A DNA stretch of 64,000 nucleotides from Streptomyces sp. f51 (GCF_037940415.1 NZ_CP149798.1:6667001-6731000), one strand, 5' to 3'. Shown: positions 52,441-61,513, counted from the stretch's first letter. Numbers and translations: made by a program. The notes: a model not told the origin generated them from the sequence alone.

Positions 52441-53771
52441 CAGGCGGCTCCGTCGCGGGCCGTGCGGAACCCGGAGAAGATCTGCCGCCGGATCGGGTAG
52501 TCCCAGTTGCGGAACGTGCCCCGGCAGGCCACCTGGTCCACCGCGAACGAACCGCCGCGCAGCACCTTGTACTCCGGGCCGAAGAACACCTCCGAGTACT
52601 CGCGGTAGGGGAACGCGACGAACCCGGGGTAGGGCTCCAGATCGCTCGACGTCCACTCCCACACGTCACCGATCAACTGCCGTACGCCGAGCGGTGACGC
52701 GCCCGCCGGATAGCTGCCCGCCGGGGCCGGACGCAGATGGCGCTGGCCCAGGTTGGCGTGGGCCGGGGAGGGGTCCTCGTCCCCCCACGGGTAGCGCGTG
52801 GAACGGCCGGACACCGGGTCGTGGCGGGCGGCCTTCTCCCACTCGGCCTCGGTGGGCAGCCGCCGCCCCGCCCAGCGCGCGTACGCGTCCGCCTCGTACC
52901 AGCACACGTGCAGCACCGGCTCCTCGGGCGGCACGACCTCCGTCACCCCGAAGCGGCGCCGCAGCCACTGGCCGCCCTCGCGCCGCCAGAACAGCGGTGC
53001 CTCGATGCCGTGCGTACGGATGTGGTCGAAGCCCGCGGGGGTCCACCAGCGTTCCTCGCCGTAGCCGCCGTCCTCGATGAAGGCCTGGTAGGCGGCGTTG
53101 GTGACCGGGGTGGTGTCGATGAAGAACGACGGGACCGTGCGCCGGTGCGCGGGACGCTCGTTGTCGAGCGCCCACGGTTCGGTGGAGGTGCCCATCACGA
53201 ACGGGCCCCCGGGCACCAGGACTTCGGCGGGACCCGTGAACGGCTCCGCGGGCGCGGGGTCCGGCGCGGTGAGGGCCGCGGGCCCGTGCCGGAGCTGATG
53301 GGTGATCAGCATGGTCTCGTCGTGCTGCTGTTCGTGCTGCGCGATCATGCCGAACGCGAATCCCGACTCGGTCAGCCGGGTGCCCTCGAACGCGGCGCTC
53401 TCCAGGACGTCCAGCGCCCGGCCGCGTACCTCGGCCGCGTATGTACGGGCCTCGGCGGGCGGCAGCAGCGGCAACGACGGCCGCTCCGCGCGCGCGTGCT
53501 CGAAGGCGTCGTACAGCCCGTCGATCTCGGGCCGCATCGCCTCGCGCCCCGCGACCGCCCGCAGCAGCCACAGCTCCTCCTGGTTGCCGATGTGCGCGAG
53601 GTCCCACACCAGCGGAGACATCAACGGCGAGTGCTGTGCCGTCAGTTCGGGGTCCTCCACGCACGAGGTGAGCAGGGCGGTGCGGTCGCGGGCGGTGATG
53701 AGCGCGTCCAGGGCGCGCTGCCGGAGCGACTCCGGATCCGTGCGCGGATCGGAAGCGGTCGTGCCGGTCAT
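52440..53771 (-). CDS. egtB: Hercynylcysteine sulfoxide synthase (EgtB)
   Basis: A 443-residue non-heme iron enzyme that joins gamma-glutamyl-cysteine to hercynine. The N-terminal DinB-like domain carries the iron ligands in WDLAHIGNQEELW and AQHEQQHDETML (H-x3-H). The C-terminal formylglycine-generating-like domain has PGGPFVMGTS, RLPTEAEWEKAA, GDVWEWT and VLRGGSF. Its start overlaps the egtA stop (ATGA). Confidence 0.95.
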   Translation of the reverse strand: MTGTTASDPRTDPESLRQRALDALITARDRTALLTSCVEDPELTAQHSPLMSPLVWDLAHIGNQEELWLLRAVAGREAMRPEIDGLYDAFEHARAERPSLPLLPPAEARTYAAEVRGRALDVLESAAFEGTRLTESGFAFGMIAQHEQQHDETMLITHQLRHGPAALTAPDPAPAEPFTGPAEVLVPGGPFVMGTSTEPWALDNERPAHRRTVPSFFIDTTPVTNAAYQAFIEDGGYGEERWWTPAGFDHIRTHGIEAPLFWRREGGQWLRRRFGVTEVVPPEEPVLHVCWYEADAYARWAGRRLPTEAEWEKAARHDPVSGRSTRYPWGDEDPSPAHANLGQRHLRPAPAGSYPAGASPLGVRQLIGDVWEWTSSDLEPYPGFVAFPYREYSEVFFGPEYKVLRGGSFAVDQVACRGTFRNWDYPIRRQIFSGFRTARDGAA

Positions 53772-55126
53772 GTGCTGATGTCCTTCCCGTCGGACGGACG
53801 CTGCGGGCCGCCGGCCGGGCCGCGCCCGGAGGGGCCGTCGTGGCGGGCCGGGCCGCCGTCGTGGTGGGCCATGGCCGCGCCGACCAGGTCGTCGGCGGGG
53901 CAGCGGCCCCGGGCCACATAGCGGTCGGTGAACTCGGCCACCGCGTCGAGTACCTCCGCGGTGGCACCGAGCCGGGGCAGTGCCTCGTACGCGGCCGCGA
54001 AACAGATGGCCGCGGCCTCGCGCAGCTCCGGATCGGCTAGGCCGAACCGCGCCGCGTCCTGCCACAGCGGATTGCGCGGCGCCGGATCACGGCCGGCCCG
54101 CTCGGCGAGCGGCTTGACCGTCCGGTAGGCGATCTCGGCCGCCTCCGGGTCGTCGAACAGCGCCGCCGTCACCGCGAGCGGCACGATCCAGCCGTCCTCG
54201 CCCGGCTGGGCGTCGATCATGCGCAGCTCCAGATGCCCGCGCGGCCGTACCGGCGGGAACAGCGTGGTCATGTGGTAGTCGAGGTCCGTCCGGTCCGGTG
54301 GCGCGTCGGACCTCGTCCAGTCCCGGAAACTCAGGCCCTCCGGGACCTCCCAGGGCGCGTCGGTCCCTCGTACGCACATCACCGGCGCGTCCAGCACGCG
54401 CCGGGCCCAGGCCGCACGCGGATCACCGCCCAGCGGCGGCGCGTCGGTGCGCCCCGGGTCCATCGACGCCCACAGCGACTGACGGGTGGAGCGCCAGCCG
54501 GTGCGCCGTCCGCGGGCCATCGGCGAGTGGGCGAACGCGGCCACGAGGACCGCGCCGAGCTGATGGGCCAGCCACCAGCGGCGCCCGTGCCCGAGCGGGC
54601 CCGGCTCCTCGTACCCGGCGTCCAGGCACACCTGGACCGACGCCGACGTGCACATCATGGCGCGGCCCTCCGGCCCCGCGCGGTCCAGATACCGCTCCAT
54701 GGCGTCGTACCTGGGCTCATGGAGATAGCGGCTCGGGGGGTTCCAGGGGTCCTGGCCGAAACCGCTGAGGCCGAGGCCCGCCTCGCGCAGGGTCGCGCGT
54801 ACGGCGTCCAGGTCGGCCGAGACGGACCGCACGCACTCCATCAGGGAGGCGGCGGGGTCGGAGCTGAGCTCCAGCTGTCCTCCGGGTTCGACGGTGAGCG
54901 CCGAACGCAGGGGCAGGGTCCGCAGTGCGGCGTAGGCCGCTTCGAGTCGTTCGGGTGATACGGGCAGCCGCGGTCCGCGCAGCTCGTGGACCAGCCATTC
55001 CACCTCGACACCGAGGAGGCGGGGCGGACCGGTCTTGAAGCAGATGCCACGGACCAGTGCTTCCACCTCGGCCTCGGTGACAGCGGAGCGTCGTCGCTCC
55101 GTACAGTCACTCACCGAATCGGACAT
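53768..55126 (-). CDS. egtA: Glutamate-cysteine ligase of ergothioneine synthesis (EgtA)
   Basis: A 452-residue ATP-dependent ligase that makes gamma-glutamylcysteine, the sulphur donor for EgtB. Family marks are LLGVEVEWLVHEL, TVEPGGQLELSSDP, GFGQDPWNPPSRYLHEPRY, MMCTSASVQVCLDAG and HLELRMIDAQPG. The C-terminal 40 residues are low-complexity and probably dispensable. The ATG at 55126 has AGGAGG 9 nt upstream. First gene of the operon; its promoter lies in the divergent region before the macrodomain-like gene. Confidence 0.94.
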   Translation of the reverse strand: MSDSVSDCTERRRSAVTEAEVEALVRGICFKTGPPRLLGVEVEWLVHELRGPRLPVSPERLEAAYAALRTLPLRSALTVEPGGQLELSSDPAASLMECVRSVSADLDAVRATLREAGLGLSGFGQDPWNPPSRYLHEPRYDAMERYLDRAGPEGRAMMCTSASVQVCLDAGYEEPGPLGHGRRWWLAHQLGAVLVAAFAHSPMARGRRTGWRSTRQSLWASMDPGRTDAPPLGGDPRAAWARRVLDAPVMCVRGTDAPWEVPEGLSFRDWTRSDAPPDRTDLDYHMTTLFPPVRPRGHLELRMIDAQPGEDGWIVPLAVTAALFDDPEAAEIAYRTVKPLAERAGRDPAPRNPLWQDAARFGLADPELREAAAICFAAAYEALPRLGATAEVLDAVAEFTDRYVARGRCPADDLVGAAMAHHDGGPARHDGPSGRGPAGGPQRPSDGKDIST

Positions 55127-55222
55127 GTCGGGATCCTCCTGAGATTCCACCATGCCGCCGGCCCGGGGTCTGGTGGGCCGGACCGACAATGACCGTTCCA
55201 CCCAAGACCCTCTCGCCGGTTC

Positions 55223-55234
55223 GCACAAGGGTGC
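55223..55234. promoter_or_regulatory. Inverted repeat GCAC-AAGG-GTGC upstream of egtA
   Basis: 4-bp perfect arms with a 4-bp centre, in the 256-bp divergent region between egtA (start 55126) and the PARG-like gene (start 55383). On the minus strand TTGCAC just beside it could serve as a -35 for the egt operon. Short arms make this weak evidence. Confidence 0.3.
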
Positions 55235-55382
55235 AAATCGTCGCTTCGGGGACCGGGAAGCGCTGTTTGCGGCGCCGGGAAACTCTGTTGCGCCCGAGGA
55301 CCAGCATCGCTCACGATGCGTTCATGGGCACGACGGGGGAGCGCACGCAGGCCGCGCCCGTGGCGCGTACGGGGGTGGCGCC

Positions 55383-56216
55383 ATGAGCGCGCGCCTGCGT
55401 GCGATCGCCCGGGAGACCGAGGAGATCGTGGCGGCCGGCGGCTACCGCGCCCCCTCCGGAGGCAGCGTTTCCATCGCCGCGGCCGTCGAGGCCGCGCGGG
55501 CCGGGACACGGCTGCACGGACCGGAGCCGGTGGGGATACCGTCGGTGACGCGGGTCGTCACTTCGTACGAGGTGACGGGCGAGAGCAGCCTGGAGGCGGC
55601 CCGTCGGCTGACCTCGCGGGGCGGGGATCCGGTGGCCGTGCTGAACTTCTCCTCGGCGCGCAATCCCGGCGGCGGCTATCTGAACGGCGCGCAGGCCCAG
55701 GAAGAGGCCTTGTGCCGGGCCTCCGCGCTGTACACGTGTCTGCTGCGGGCCCGCGGTTTCTACGACCATCACCGCGCCCACCGTGACGCGTTCTACACGG
55801 ACCGTGTCCTTCACTCGCCCGGCGTACCGGTGTTCCGGGACGACCGCGGCCGGCTCCTCGACGAGCCGTTCGCGGCCGGTTTCCTGACCGCGGCCGCCCC
55901 GAACGCCGGGGTCGTCCTGCGCACCGACCCGCGGCGGGCGGCGGATCTGCCGGGCGCGCTGGCGATCCGCGCCGAACGCGTCCTGGAGACGGCCGCCCAC
56001 CACGGCTACCGCCGTCTGGTCCTCGGGGCCTGGGGCTGCGGGGTGTTCCAGAACGAGCCGGAAGACGTGGCGCGGGCCTTCCGCGGCGTGCTGGCCGGGG
56101 GCCGCCTGGAGGGGTACTTCGACCACGTGGTCTTCGGCATCCTGGACCGCACCCCGCACCGGACCACCCACCAGGCCTTCGACCAGGTGTTCGCGCCCGA
56201 GCTCCGGGGAGCGTGA
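55383..56216 (+). CDS. TIGR02452-type bacterial poly(ADP-ribose) glycohydrolase-like protein
   Basis: A 277-residue macrodomain-fold protein. The signature GGG-x(6-8)-QEE of bacterial PARG is present in NPGGGYLNGAQAQEEALCR, with the last Glu pair catalytic. VLNFSSARNPGGG, LCRASALYTCLL and VLGAWGCGVFQNEPEDVARAF are family marks. It should remove ADP-ribose from proteins or nucleic acids in the cytosol. No ADP-ribosyltransferase is visible beside it. The start at 55383 is set by family similarity (RLRAIARETEEIV); the ribosome binding site is weak. Confidence 0.82.
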   Translation: MSARLRAIARETEEIVAAGGYRAPSGGSVSIAAAVEAARAGTRLHGPEPVGIPSVTRVVTSYEVTGESSLEAARRLTSRGGDPVAVLNFSSARNPGGGYLNGAQAQEEALCRASALYTCLLRARGFYDHHRAHRDAFYTDRVLHSPGVPVFRDDRGRLLDEPFAAGFLTAAAPNAGVVLRTDPRRAADLPGALAIRAERVLETAAHHGYRRLVLGAWGCGVFQNEPEDVARAFRGVLAGGRLEGYFDHVVFGILDRTPHRTTHQAFDQVFAPELRGA

Positions 56217-56264
56217 GCCCCCCGGTCGTCGCGGTGTCGTCCGGTGCGGTCGGCGCAGGAGCGC

Positions 56265-56720
56265 TCAGCGCCAGCCGTACAGCTCCTTGAGCCGGTGCAC
56301 CACGGAGTTGAACCGCATCCGGTCCAGCGCGCACGCCTCCCGTCGCATCCCGTCCTCGTGCAGCCGCATCACGCGGTCCACGTTCACCCAGGAGTCGCGG
56401 CCGGTGCGGTCCCAGGGGCCGCTGCCGATCGCCACCCACTCGCGGTCGCCGTTGTGCGCCTTGCTGGAGAGCTGGACGGCGAGCAGGGTGCCCGCGGCCT
56501 CCCGGGCGACGACGAGCACCGGGCGGTCCTTGCCCCGGCCGTCGTTCTCCTCGAAGGGCACCCACGTCCAGACGATCTCACCGGGATCGGGGTCGCCGTC
56601 GTGCGCGGGGGAGTACTCGGTCCGCACGGGGCCGACCTCGCGGGGCTCGGCCTCGGTGGTCGCGGAGGGGCCGTAGCGGCCCGGGACCTGTTCTTCGGTG
56701 TCATCGGTAAAGGCGTTCAC
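56265..56720 (-). CDS. PemK/MazF-family protein, no antitoxin beside it
   Basis: A 151-residue protein. After a variable, acidic N-terminal 45 residues (TDDTEEQVPGRYGPSATTEAE), the PemK-like fold is seen as PGEIVWTWVPFEENDGRGKDRPVLVVARE, SKAHNGDREWVAIGSGPWDRTGRDSWVNVDRVMRL. Members are ribonucleases in toxin-antitoxin pairs, but this type in Streptomyces usually stands alone, as here, and its function is unclear. The GTG at 56720 has no Shine-Dalgarno sequence; TACGGT 7 nt before it suggests a leaderless mRNA. It is convergent with the PARG-like gene. Confidence 0.75.
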   Translation of the reverse strand: MNAFTDDTEEQVPGRYGPSATTEAEPREVGPVRTEYSPAHDGDPDPGEIVWTWVPFEENDGRGKDRPVLVVAREAAGTLLAVQLSSKAHNGDREWVAIGSGPWDRTGRDSWVNVDRVMRLHEDGMRREACALDRMRFNSVVHRLKELYGWR

Positions 56721-56946
56721 GTCGGCCACCGTAGAGGCCGCGTCCGAGATCGCGGCGGGCGGGGCCGGGACCGGAGGGCCCCGCGCGGACCCGGGACCCG
56801 GTCCAACTCCCCGGCGCCGCCCGCCGTACGGCCTCACGCGCGCCGGGGAGACGGCGCCGGGCGCACGGGGGCTGTGGTCCAACTCCCGTACGCCCGAGCC
56901 CTGCTGCTCACATCTCTCGGTGCCGGCGCGCCTCAGCGCGCCGGTC

Positions 56947-58434
56947 TCACCCCTCCTTCTCCACGGGCACCTTCTGGCTGACCGGCGCCACGACCCCGTT
57001 GAGTTCCACCGCGGAGTTCTTGGCCTGGCTCCCCTCCTGGTTCATCGAGGCGAGCAACTGGCGTGCCAGGCCGAGGCCGGTGCCGCCCATGGTGAGCGCC
57101 TTGGCGAACAGGTCCGACATGCCGTCGGCGCCGTTGAGCAGCACCATGTGATCCACGTTGCCGAACGCGCTCGCGCCCGCCTGGACGATCTCCGGCCAGT
57201 GCTCGGCGAGTTGCTGGGCGACGACGGCCTCCTGGTTCTCGGCCAGCGCGGCGGCGCGGGCCTGGATGGCCTCCGCCTCCGCGAGACCCTGGGCCCGGGT
57301 CGACTCGGCCGCCGCGAGGCCCTTGGCCTGGGCGGCGGCTGCCTCGGCCTCACCGGTCGCCCGGGTCGCCTGGGCGGCCGCCGAACCGCGCGCCTTGGTC
57401 GCCTCGGCCTCGGCGTTGGCCGCCGTCTTGACCCGGGTGGCCTCCGCCGCGGCGGCCAGTTCGGTCTCCTTGGCCTTGGCCTGCGCCGCCGAGATCCGCG
57501 CGTCGCGCTCGGCCTCGGCCTGTGCCCGGATCTCGTAGGCGCGGGCGTCCGCCGGCTTGCGGACGTCCGCCTGGAGCTGCTGCTCGCGGCGGTGCGCCTC
57601 CAGCTCGGCGACCCGGGTCTCCTGGACGACGACGTCCTGCTGAGCCGCGGCCGCCGCCAGCGGGCCGGCCATCTGGGCCGTCGCCGCCGCCTTGTCCCGC
57701 TCGGCCTGGTAACCGGCCTGCTGGATCTCGCTGTCCCGGGTCGCCTCCGACATGCGCGCCGCGGCCTTCTGCTCGGCCTCGGTGGCCAGCCGGTTCGCCT
57801 CGGCCTGCGCGATACGCGCGTCACGCTGCACGGCGGCGGCGTGCGGCATCGCCAGGTTCCGGATGTACCCGGTCGGGTCCTCGATCTCGTGGATCTGGAG
57901 CGAGTCGACGATCAGACCGAGCTTCTCCATCTCCGTGCCGCACGCGGCCCGGGTCTGACCGGTGAGCTTCTCCCGGTCGCGGATCATGTCCTCGACGGTC
58001 AGCCCGCCGACGATGGACCGCAGATGGCCCGCGAACACGTTGTGCACGCGCTCCGCCATCATCTTCTGCTGGTCGAGGAAACGACGCCCCGCGTTGGCGA
58101 TCGACACGAAGTCGTCGCCCACCTTGAAGATGACCACGCCCCGCACCTTGAGCGGAATGCCCTGGGTGGTCACGCAGTCCACGTGCAGTTCGGTCTCGTT
58201 GAGGTCGAGCGAGATCTTCCGCACCGCCTGCACGCCCGGCAGGACCAGCGTGCCGCGCCCCGTCACGATGCGGAATCCCATACCTTCTTCGAGGCCTTCG
58301 GTCCGATGCTTCGAACCGGAGATGATCAACGCTTCGTTGGGCTCCGCGACGCGCCACATGAGCTTGAAGACCACAACGATGAAGATCAGTGCGAGGACAA
58401 CCGTCCCCGCCACGACGCCGATGACCATCGGCAT
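56947..58434 (-). CDS. Flotillin/SPFH-domain membrane-scaffold protein
   Basis: A 495-residue protein with an N-terminal membrane anchor (PMVIGVVAGTVVLALIFIVVVF). The SPFH domain (about 30-210) has VAEPNEALIISGSKHRT, VDCVTTQGIPLKVRGVVIFKVGDDF and HLRSIVGGLTVEDMIRDRE. A long Ala/Glu/Arg-rich coiled coil follows (about 215-400, with repeats such as AEAERDARISAAQAKAKE). The C-terminus has NVDHMVLLNGADGMSDLF. Flotillins organise membrane microdomains. The ATG at 58434 matches the usual family N-terminus, with GGGGG upstream; 58449 is an alternative. The mini-NfeD gene lies just upstream. Confidence 0.88.
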   Translation of the reverse strand: MPMVIGVVAGTVVLALIFIVVVFKLMWRVAEPNEALIISGSKHRTEGLEEGMGFRIVTGRGTLVLPGVQAVRKISLDLNETELHVDCVTTQGIPLKVRGVVIFKVGDDFVSIANAGRRFLDQQKMMAERVHNVFAGHLRSIVGGLTVEDMIRDREKLTGQTRAACGTEMEKLGLIVDSLQIHEIEDPTGYIRNLAMPHAAAVQRDARIAQAEANRLATEAEQKAAARMSEATRDSEIQQAGYQAERDKAAATAQMAGPLAAAAAQQDVVVQETRVAELEAHRREQQLQADVRKPADARAYEIRAQAEAERDARISAAQAKAKETELAAAAEATRVKTAANAEAEATKARGSAAAQATRATGEAEAAAAQAKGLAAAESTRAQGLAEAEAIQARAAALAENQEAVVAQQLAEHWPEIVQAGASAFGNVDHMVLLNGADGMSDLFAKALTMGGTGLGLARQLLASMNQEGSQAKNSAVELNGVVAPVSQKVPVEKEG

Positions 58435-58638
58435 ACGCCCCCTTTGCATGGTGCCCTTTCGGCACCGAACGAACGGGAGTGTGCTCCTCGGCGGCACCCG
58501 GGTACAGGGCTCGGCGCATCCTTGTTGCGTTCTTGACGCATACGGCTCTCACCTGGGACGAGTGCAGCTCAACTGTCGTGTGTACGGCGCGAGTCGACCC
58601 GTCGTCCAGGTGGGCGTCCGAAGCCGCCGGGGGCGCCG

Positions 58639-58857
58639 TCAGCTGTCGTAGGCGGCCGACACGTACACCGTGCGCGGGGGCAGGTACTCCACCACCATCA
58701 CCACCGTGCCCCGCTCGATGCGGTCCCGCGGCGCGGCCGGGTAGGCGAGGAAGTGCTCGGCGCCGCCGCGCACCCGGACGATCACCTCGCCGACGAGCCC
58801 GGGTCCGACCGTGCCGGTGACCCGTCCCATCAAACCGACCATCGAGGCATCGTCCAT
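58639..58857 (-). CDS. Mini NfeD-like OB-fold protein
   Basis: A 72-residue protein that resembles the C-terminal OB-fold of NfeD/YuaF proteins (GRVTGTVGPGLVGEVIVRVRG and RIERGTVVMVVEYLPPRTVYV), without the membrane helices. NfeD proteins are encoded beside flotillin genes and bind their products, as fits here: the flotillin gene follows 204 bp downstream on the same strand. The ATG at 58857 has GAGG upstream. A longer open frame to 59082 overlaps the amidase gene and is rejected. Confidence 0.78.
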   Translation of the reverse strand: MDDASMVGLMGRVTGTVGPGLVGEVIVRVRGGAEHFLAYPAAPRDRIERGTVVMVVEYLPPRTVYVSAAYDS

Positions 58858-58883
58858 GGCCTCAGCGTAAGGCTCGAACTCCC

Positions 58884-60308
58884 CTATGCGGCCGGGGAGT
58901 CCGCGACGGCTTCGTGCGGAGGCCACAGCTCGTGCCAGCGCAGGTCCGCCTCCAGCTGGGCGGCGAGCGACACCAGCAGCGGCTCGCTGTCCGCGGGCCC
59001 GAGCAACTGCGCGCCGACCGGCAGCCCTTCGCCCACGAAACCGGCGGGGACGTTGACGCCCGGCCAGCCGAGGATGTTCCACGGCCAGGCGTACGGGCAG
59101 GCCGCGATCATGGCCCGGTCGGTGCCGATGCCGCTCAGGCCGAGCATCGAGCCGATCCGCGGCGGGGGAGCGGCTGTCGTCGGCGCGAGCAGCACGTCGT
59201 AGACGCCGAAGAGCGCGCCGACGCGCCGCTGAAGCCGCGCCTCGGCCCGGCGGGCCGCACGCAGCGGGGCGCCGCCGAGCAGCCGGCCGACGCGCGCGGT
59301 GTCGTGGGTGCGCCGGTCGAGGAGTTCGGGGAACGGCGAGGTGCGCACGCGTTCGGCGACGCCCGCCGTGGCGCGCGGGACGAACGTGAGCCCGATCGGC
59401 CCATAGCGGGGTTCGGCCTCCTCGACCGTGTGCCCGAGCGCGGCCAGCCGCTCCGCGAGCGCGAGGACCTTCGCCCGAACGGCGGGGTCGAGCCGTGCGG
59501 GCAGCGCGGTGAAGGGCGGTTTCAGCGACAGCGCGATGCGCAGCCGTCCCGGGTCGCGGCCCACGGCGTCATGGACGCGCAGCGCGGCGGGCCGGTGCAG
59601 ATCGCCCTCGTGGCTGCCGCTCGCCGCGTCCAGCAGCAGGGCCGCGTCCGCGACCGTGCGGGCGAGCGTGCCGTTGACGGTGATGCCCTGGAAGGACTCC
59701 GGGCGGGGCCAGGTCGAGATCCGTCCGCGCTGCGGCTTGATGCCGACCAGATGAGTCCAGGCGGCCGGGATGCGCACGGAGCCCGCACCGTCCGAGCCCA
59801 GCGCCGCGGGCACCAGGCCCGCCGCCACGGCGGCCGCCGAGCCCCCGGACGATCCGCCCGGCGTGTGCCCGTGATGCCAGGGGTTGCGGGTCGCGCCGAA
59901 GGCCGGGCCCTCGGTGAAGGGCCACTGGCCCAGCTCGCAGGCGTTGGTCTTGCCGACCACGACGGCACCCGCCGCGCGGAGCCTTCGTATCGCCTCGCCG
60001 TCCTCGGCGACCGGTGGGAAGTCACCCCGGCAGCCGAACGCGGTCGGCTCGCCCGCCACGTCCATGTCGTCCTTGACCGCGACCGGCACCCCGAGCAGGG
60101 GCCGCCGCCCGCCCGCCGCCAGTTCCGCGTCCGCCGCGTCCGCCTCCGCCAGGGCGGCCTCGGCCCGGACCAGCCGGAACGCGTTCACCGTGGACCGGGT
60201 GGCCTCGATCCGGGCGAGCGCCCGCTCGACCAGCTCGCGCGAACTCACCTCCCCCGCGGCCAGCGCACGCGCGCTCTCCGTCAGTCCTGGGGCGCGGTCG
60301 GGAGTCAT
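58884..60308 (-). CDS. Amidase-signature family enzyme
   Basis: A 474-residue hydrolase with the full Ser-cisSer-Lys triad: Lys in VPVAVKDDMD, Ser in PGGSSGGSAAAVAAG and the nucleophile Ser in GSDGAGSVRIPAAW. The C-terminal WNILGWPGVNVPAGF is typical. The substrate (an amide or urea derivative) is unknown; it is not part of a GatCAB set. The ATG at 60308 has GGAGG 9 nt upstream and is preferred over a GTG at 60317. It is divergent from the LacI gene and 26 bp upstream of the mini-NfeD gene. Confidence 0.88.
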   Translation of the reverse strand: MTPDRAPGLTESARALAAGEVSSRELVERALARIEATRSTVNAFRLVRAEAALAEADAADAELAAGGRRPLLGVPVAVKDDMDVAGEPTAFGCRGDFPPVAEDGEAIRRLRAAGAVVVGKTNACELGQWPFTEGPAFGATRNPWHHGHTPGGSSGGSAAAVAAGLVPAALGSDGAGSVRIPAAWTHLVGIKPQRGRISTWPRPESFQGITVNGTLARTVADAALLLDAASGSHEGDLHRPAALRVHDAVGRDPGRLRIALSLKPPFTALPARLDPAVRAKVLALAERLAALGHTVEEAEPRYGPIGLTFVPRATAGVAERVRTSPFPELLDRRTHDTARVGRLLGGAPLRAARRAEARLQRRVGALFGVYDVLLAPTTAAPPPRIGSMLGLSGIGTDRAMIAACPYAWPWNILGWPGVNVPAGFVGEGLPVGAQLLGPADSEPLLVSLAAQLEADLRWHELWPPHEAVADSPAA

Positions 60309-60333
60309 GCGGGCCACCTCCGAAGCGGTCGTC

Positions 60334-60345
60334 TACCGAACGGTA
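60334..60345. promoter_or_regulatory. Palindrome TACCG-AA-CGGTA
   Basis: 5-bp perfect arms with a 2-bp centre, 26 bp upstream of the amidase start, in the divergent region before the LacI gene. This is a candidate repressor site; the family of binding protein is not clear. Confidence 0.4.
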
Positions 60346-60378
60346 ACCTCTGCGGCGGCGCTGCGGTACGGTGCCTGC

Positions 60379-60403
60379 AACTCCCTTCGCGGAAGCGGGA
60401 GTT
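60379..60403. promoter_or_regulatory. Inverted repeat AACTCCC-N11-GGGAGTT
   Basis: Perfect 7-bp arms 76 bp upstream of the LacI-family start. Its location fits an autoregulatory site, although LacI operators usually have a shorter centre. It could alternatively form an RNA hairpin. Confidence 0.4.
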
Positions 60404-60478
60404 CCGGGAAATGGCGGCGCCGATCGGGGGCCCCGGCGCGCGGAGGCGACCCGGCCCTCTGCGAGGATGCCTGGCGTC

Positions 60479-61513
60479 ATGGTGCAGATACCGAACCAGT
60501 CCGCCCAGCCGGCGCCCGCCCGACGGCCCGTACCGACCAGTGCCGACGTTGCACGCCTCGCGGGTGTCTCGCGCGCGACCGTCTCGTACGTCCTGAACAA
60601 CACCAGCGCCGTCCGCATCAGCGAGCCCACCCGGCGCCGGGTCCGCGAGGCCGCCGAGGAACTCGGATACGTTCCGCACGCGGCCGCCCGCAGTCTGCGC
60701 GCCGGACACAGCCGCATGGTCCTGATGCCCGCCCCCGCGATCCCTGTGGGCCCGCTCTACCACCAGTTCTTCGCCGAACTCCAGTCGGAGCTCGGGCGGC
60801 TCGACTACACCGTCGTGCAGTACGGCAGCGTCGGCCTGCACGGCGACGAGGCCGCCCGCGCCTGGGCCGAACTGCGCCCCGTGGCCGTCCTGGTGCCCGG
60901 CAGCGGTCTCGGCCCCCAGGGGGTCGAGGTCCTCAAGCGGGCCGGCGCCCGCGCCGTGCTCACCCTGGGCCCCGAACGGGTCGAGGGCGCCCACGCGCTG
61001 CTCATGGACCACGACCGGGTCGGCCACTGCGCGGGCGTCCATCTGCTGTCCGGGGGCCGCCGCCGCATCGGGGTGGTGATGCCCGAGGAGAGCGGCCTCG
61101 AGATCTTCTCCAGGCCCCGGCTCGACGGCGTCCGGCGGGCCGTGAGCGGCACGGAGGCGACCGTGACGGAACTGCCGCTTGCGTACGAGGAGGAGGCCGC
61201 GGCCCTGCTCGCCGCGCGCTGGCGCTCCCTCGGGCTCGACGCCGTCTTCGGGTACAACGACGAGTACGCGATGCTCCTGATGCGCGCGCTCCAGGACGAG
61301 GGCGTCGCCGTGCCCGAGGAGAGCGCCGTCGTCGGCGCCGACGACCTCATGCTCGGCCGGCTGCTCAGGCCCCGGCTCAGCACCGTGCACCTGGAGCTGC
61401 CCTCCGGCCGCGACCTCGCGGAACTCGTCGACCGGGCGGTCCGCGAGCCGGGTGCCGAGCCCGGGACGCACGAGGTACTGGGCGCACGAGTCGTGCACCG
61501 CGCGTCGAGCTGA
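60479..61513 (+). CDS. LacI family transcriptional regulator
   Basis: A 344-residue repressor-type regulator. The DNA-binding head is TSADVARLAGVSRATVSYVLNN followed by SEPTRRRVREAAEELGYVPHAAARSLR. The rest is the periplasmic-binding-protein-like effector domain (LMDHDRVGHCAGVHLLSGGRRRIGVV and LDAVFGYNDEYAMLLMRALQDEG, AVVGADDLMLGRLLRPRLSTV). The ATG at 60479 has only a distant GAGGA; an in-frame ATG at 60467 is possible. It precedes pobA by 99 bp and probably controls the aromatic genes, the amidase or itself. Confidence 0.85.
   Translation: MVQIPNQSAQPAPARRPVPTSADVARLAGVSRATVSYVLNNTSAVRISEPTRRRVREAAEELGYVPHAAARSLRAGHSRMVLMPAPAIPVGPLYHQFFAELQSELGRLDYTVVQYGSVGLHGDEAARAWAELRPVAVLVPGSGLGPQGVEVLKRAGARAVLTLGPERVEGAHALLMDHDRVGHCAGVHLLSGGRRRIGVVMPEESGLEIFSRPRLDGVRRAVSGTEATVTELPLAYEEEAAALLAARWRSLGLDAVFGYNDEYAMLLMRALQDEGVAVPEESAVVGADDLMLGRLLRPRLSTVHLELPSGRDLAELVDRAVREPGAEPGTHEVLGARVVHRASS

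Noticed and set aside
58639..59082. 147-residue version of the mini-NfeD protein
   Set aside because: The extra 75 residues are Arg/Ala/Gly-rich and overlap the amidase coding sequence in another frame. The ATG at 58857 has a better context.
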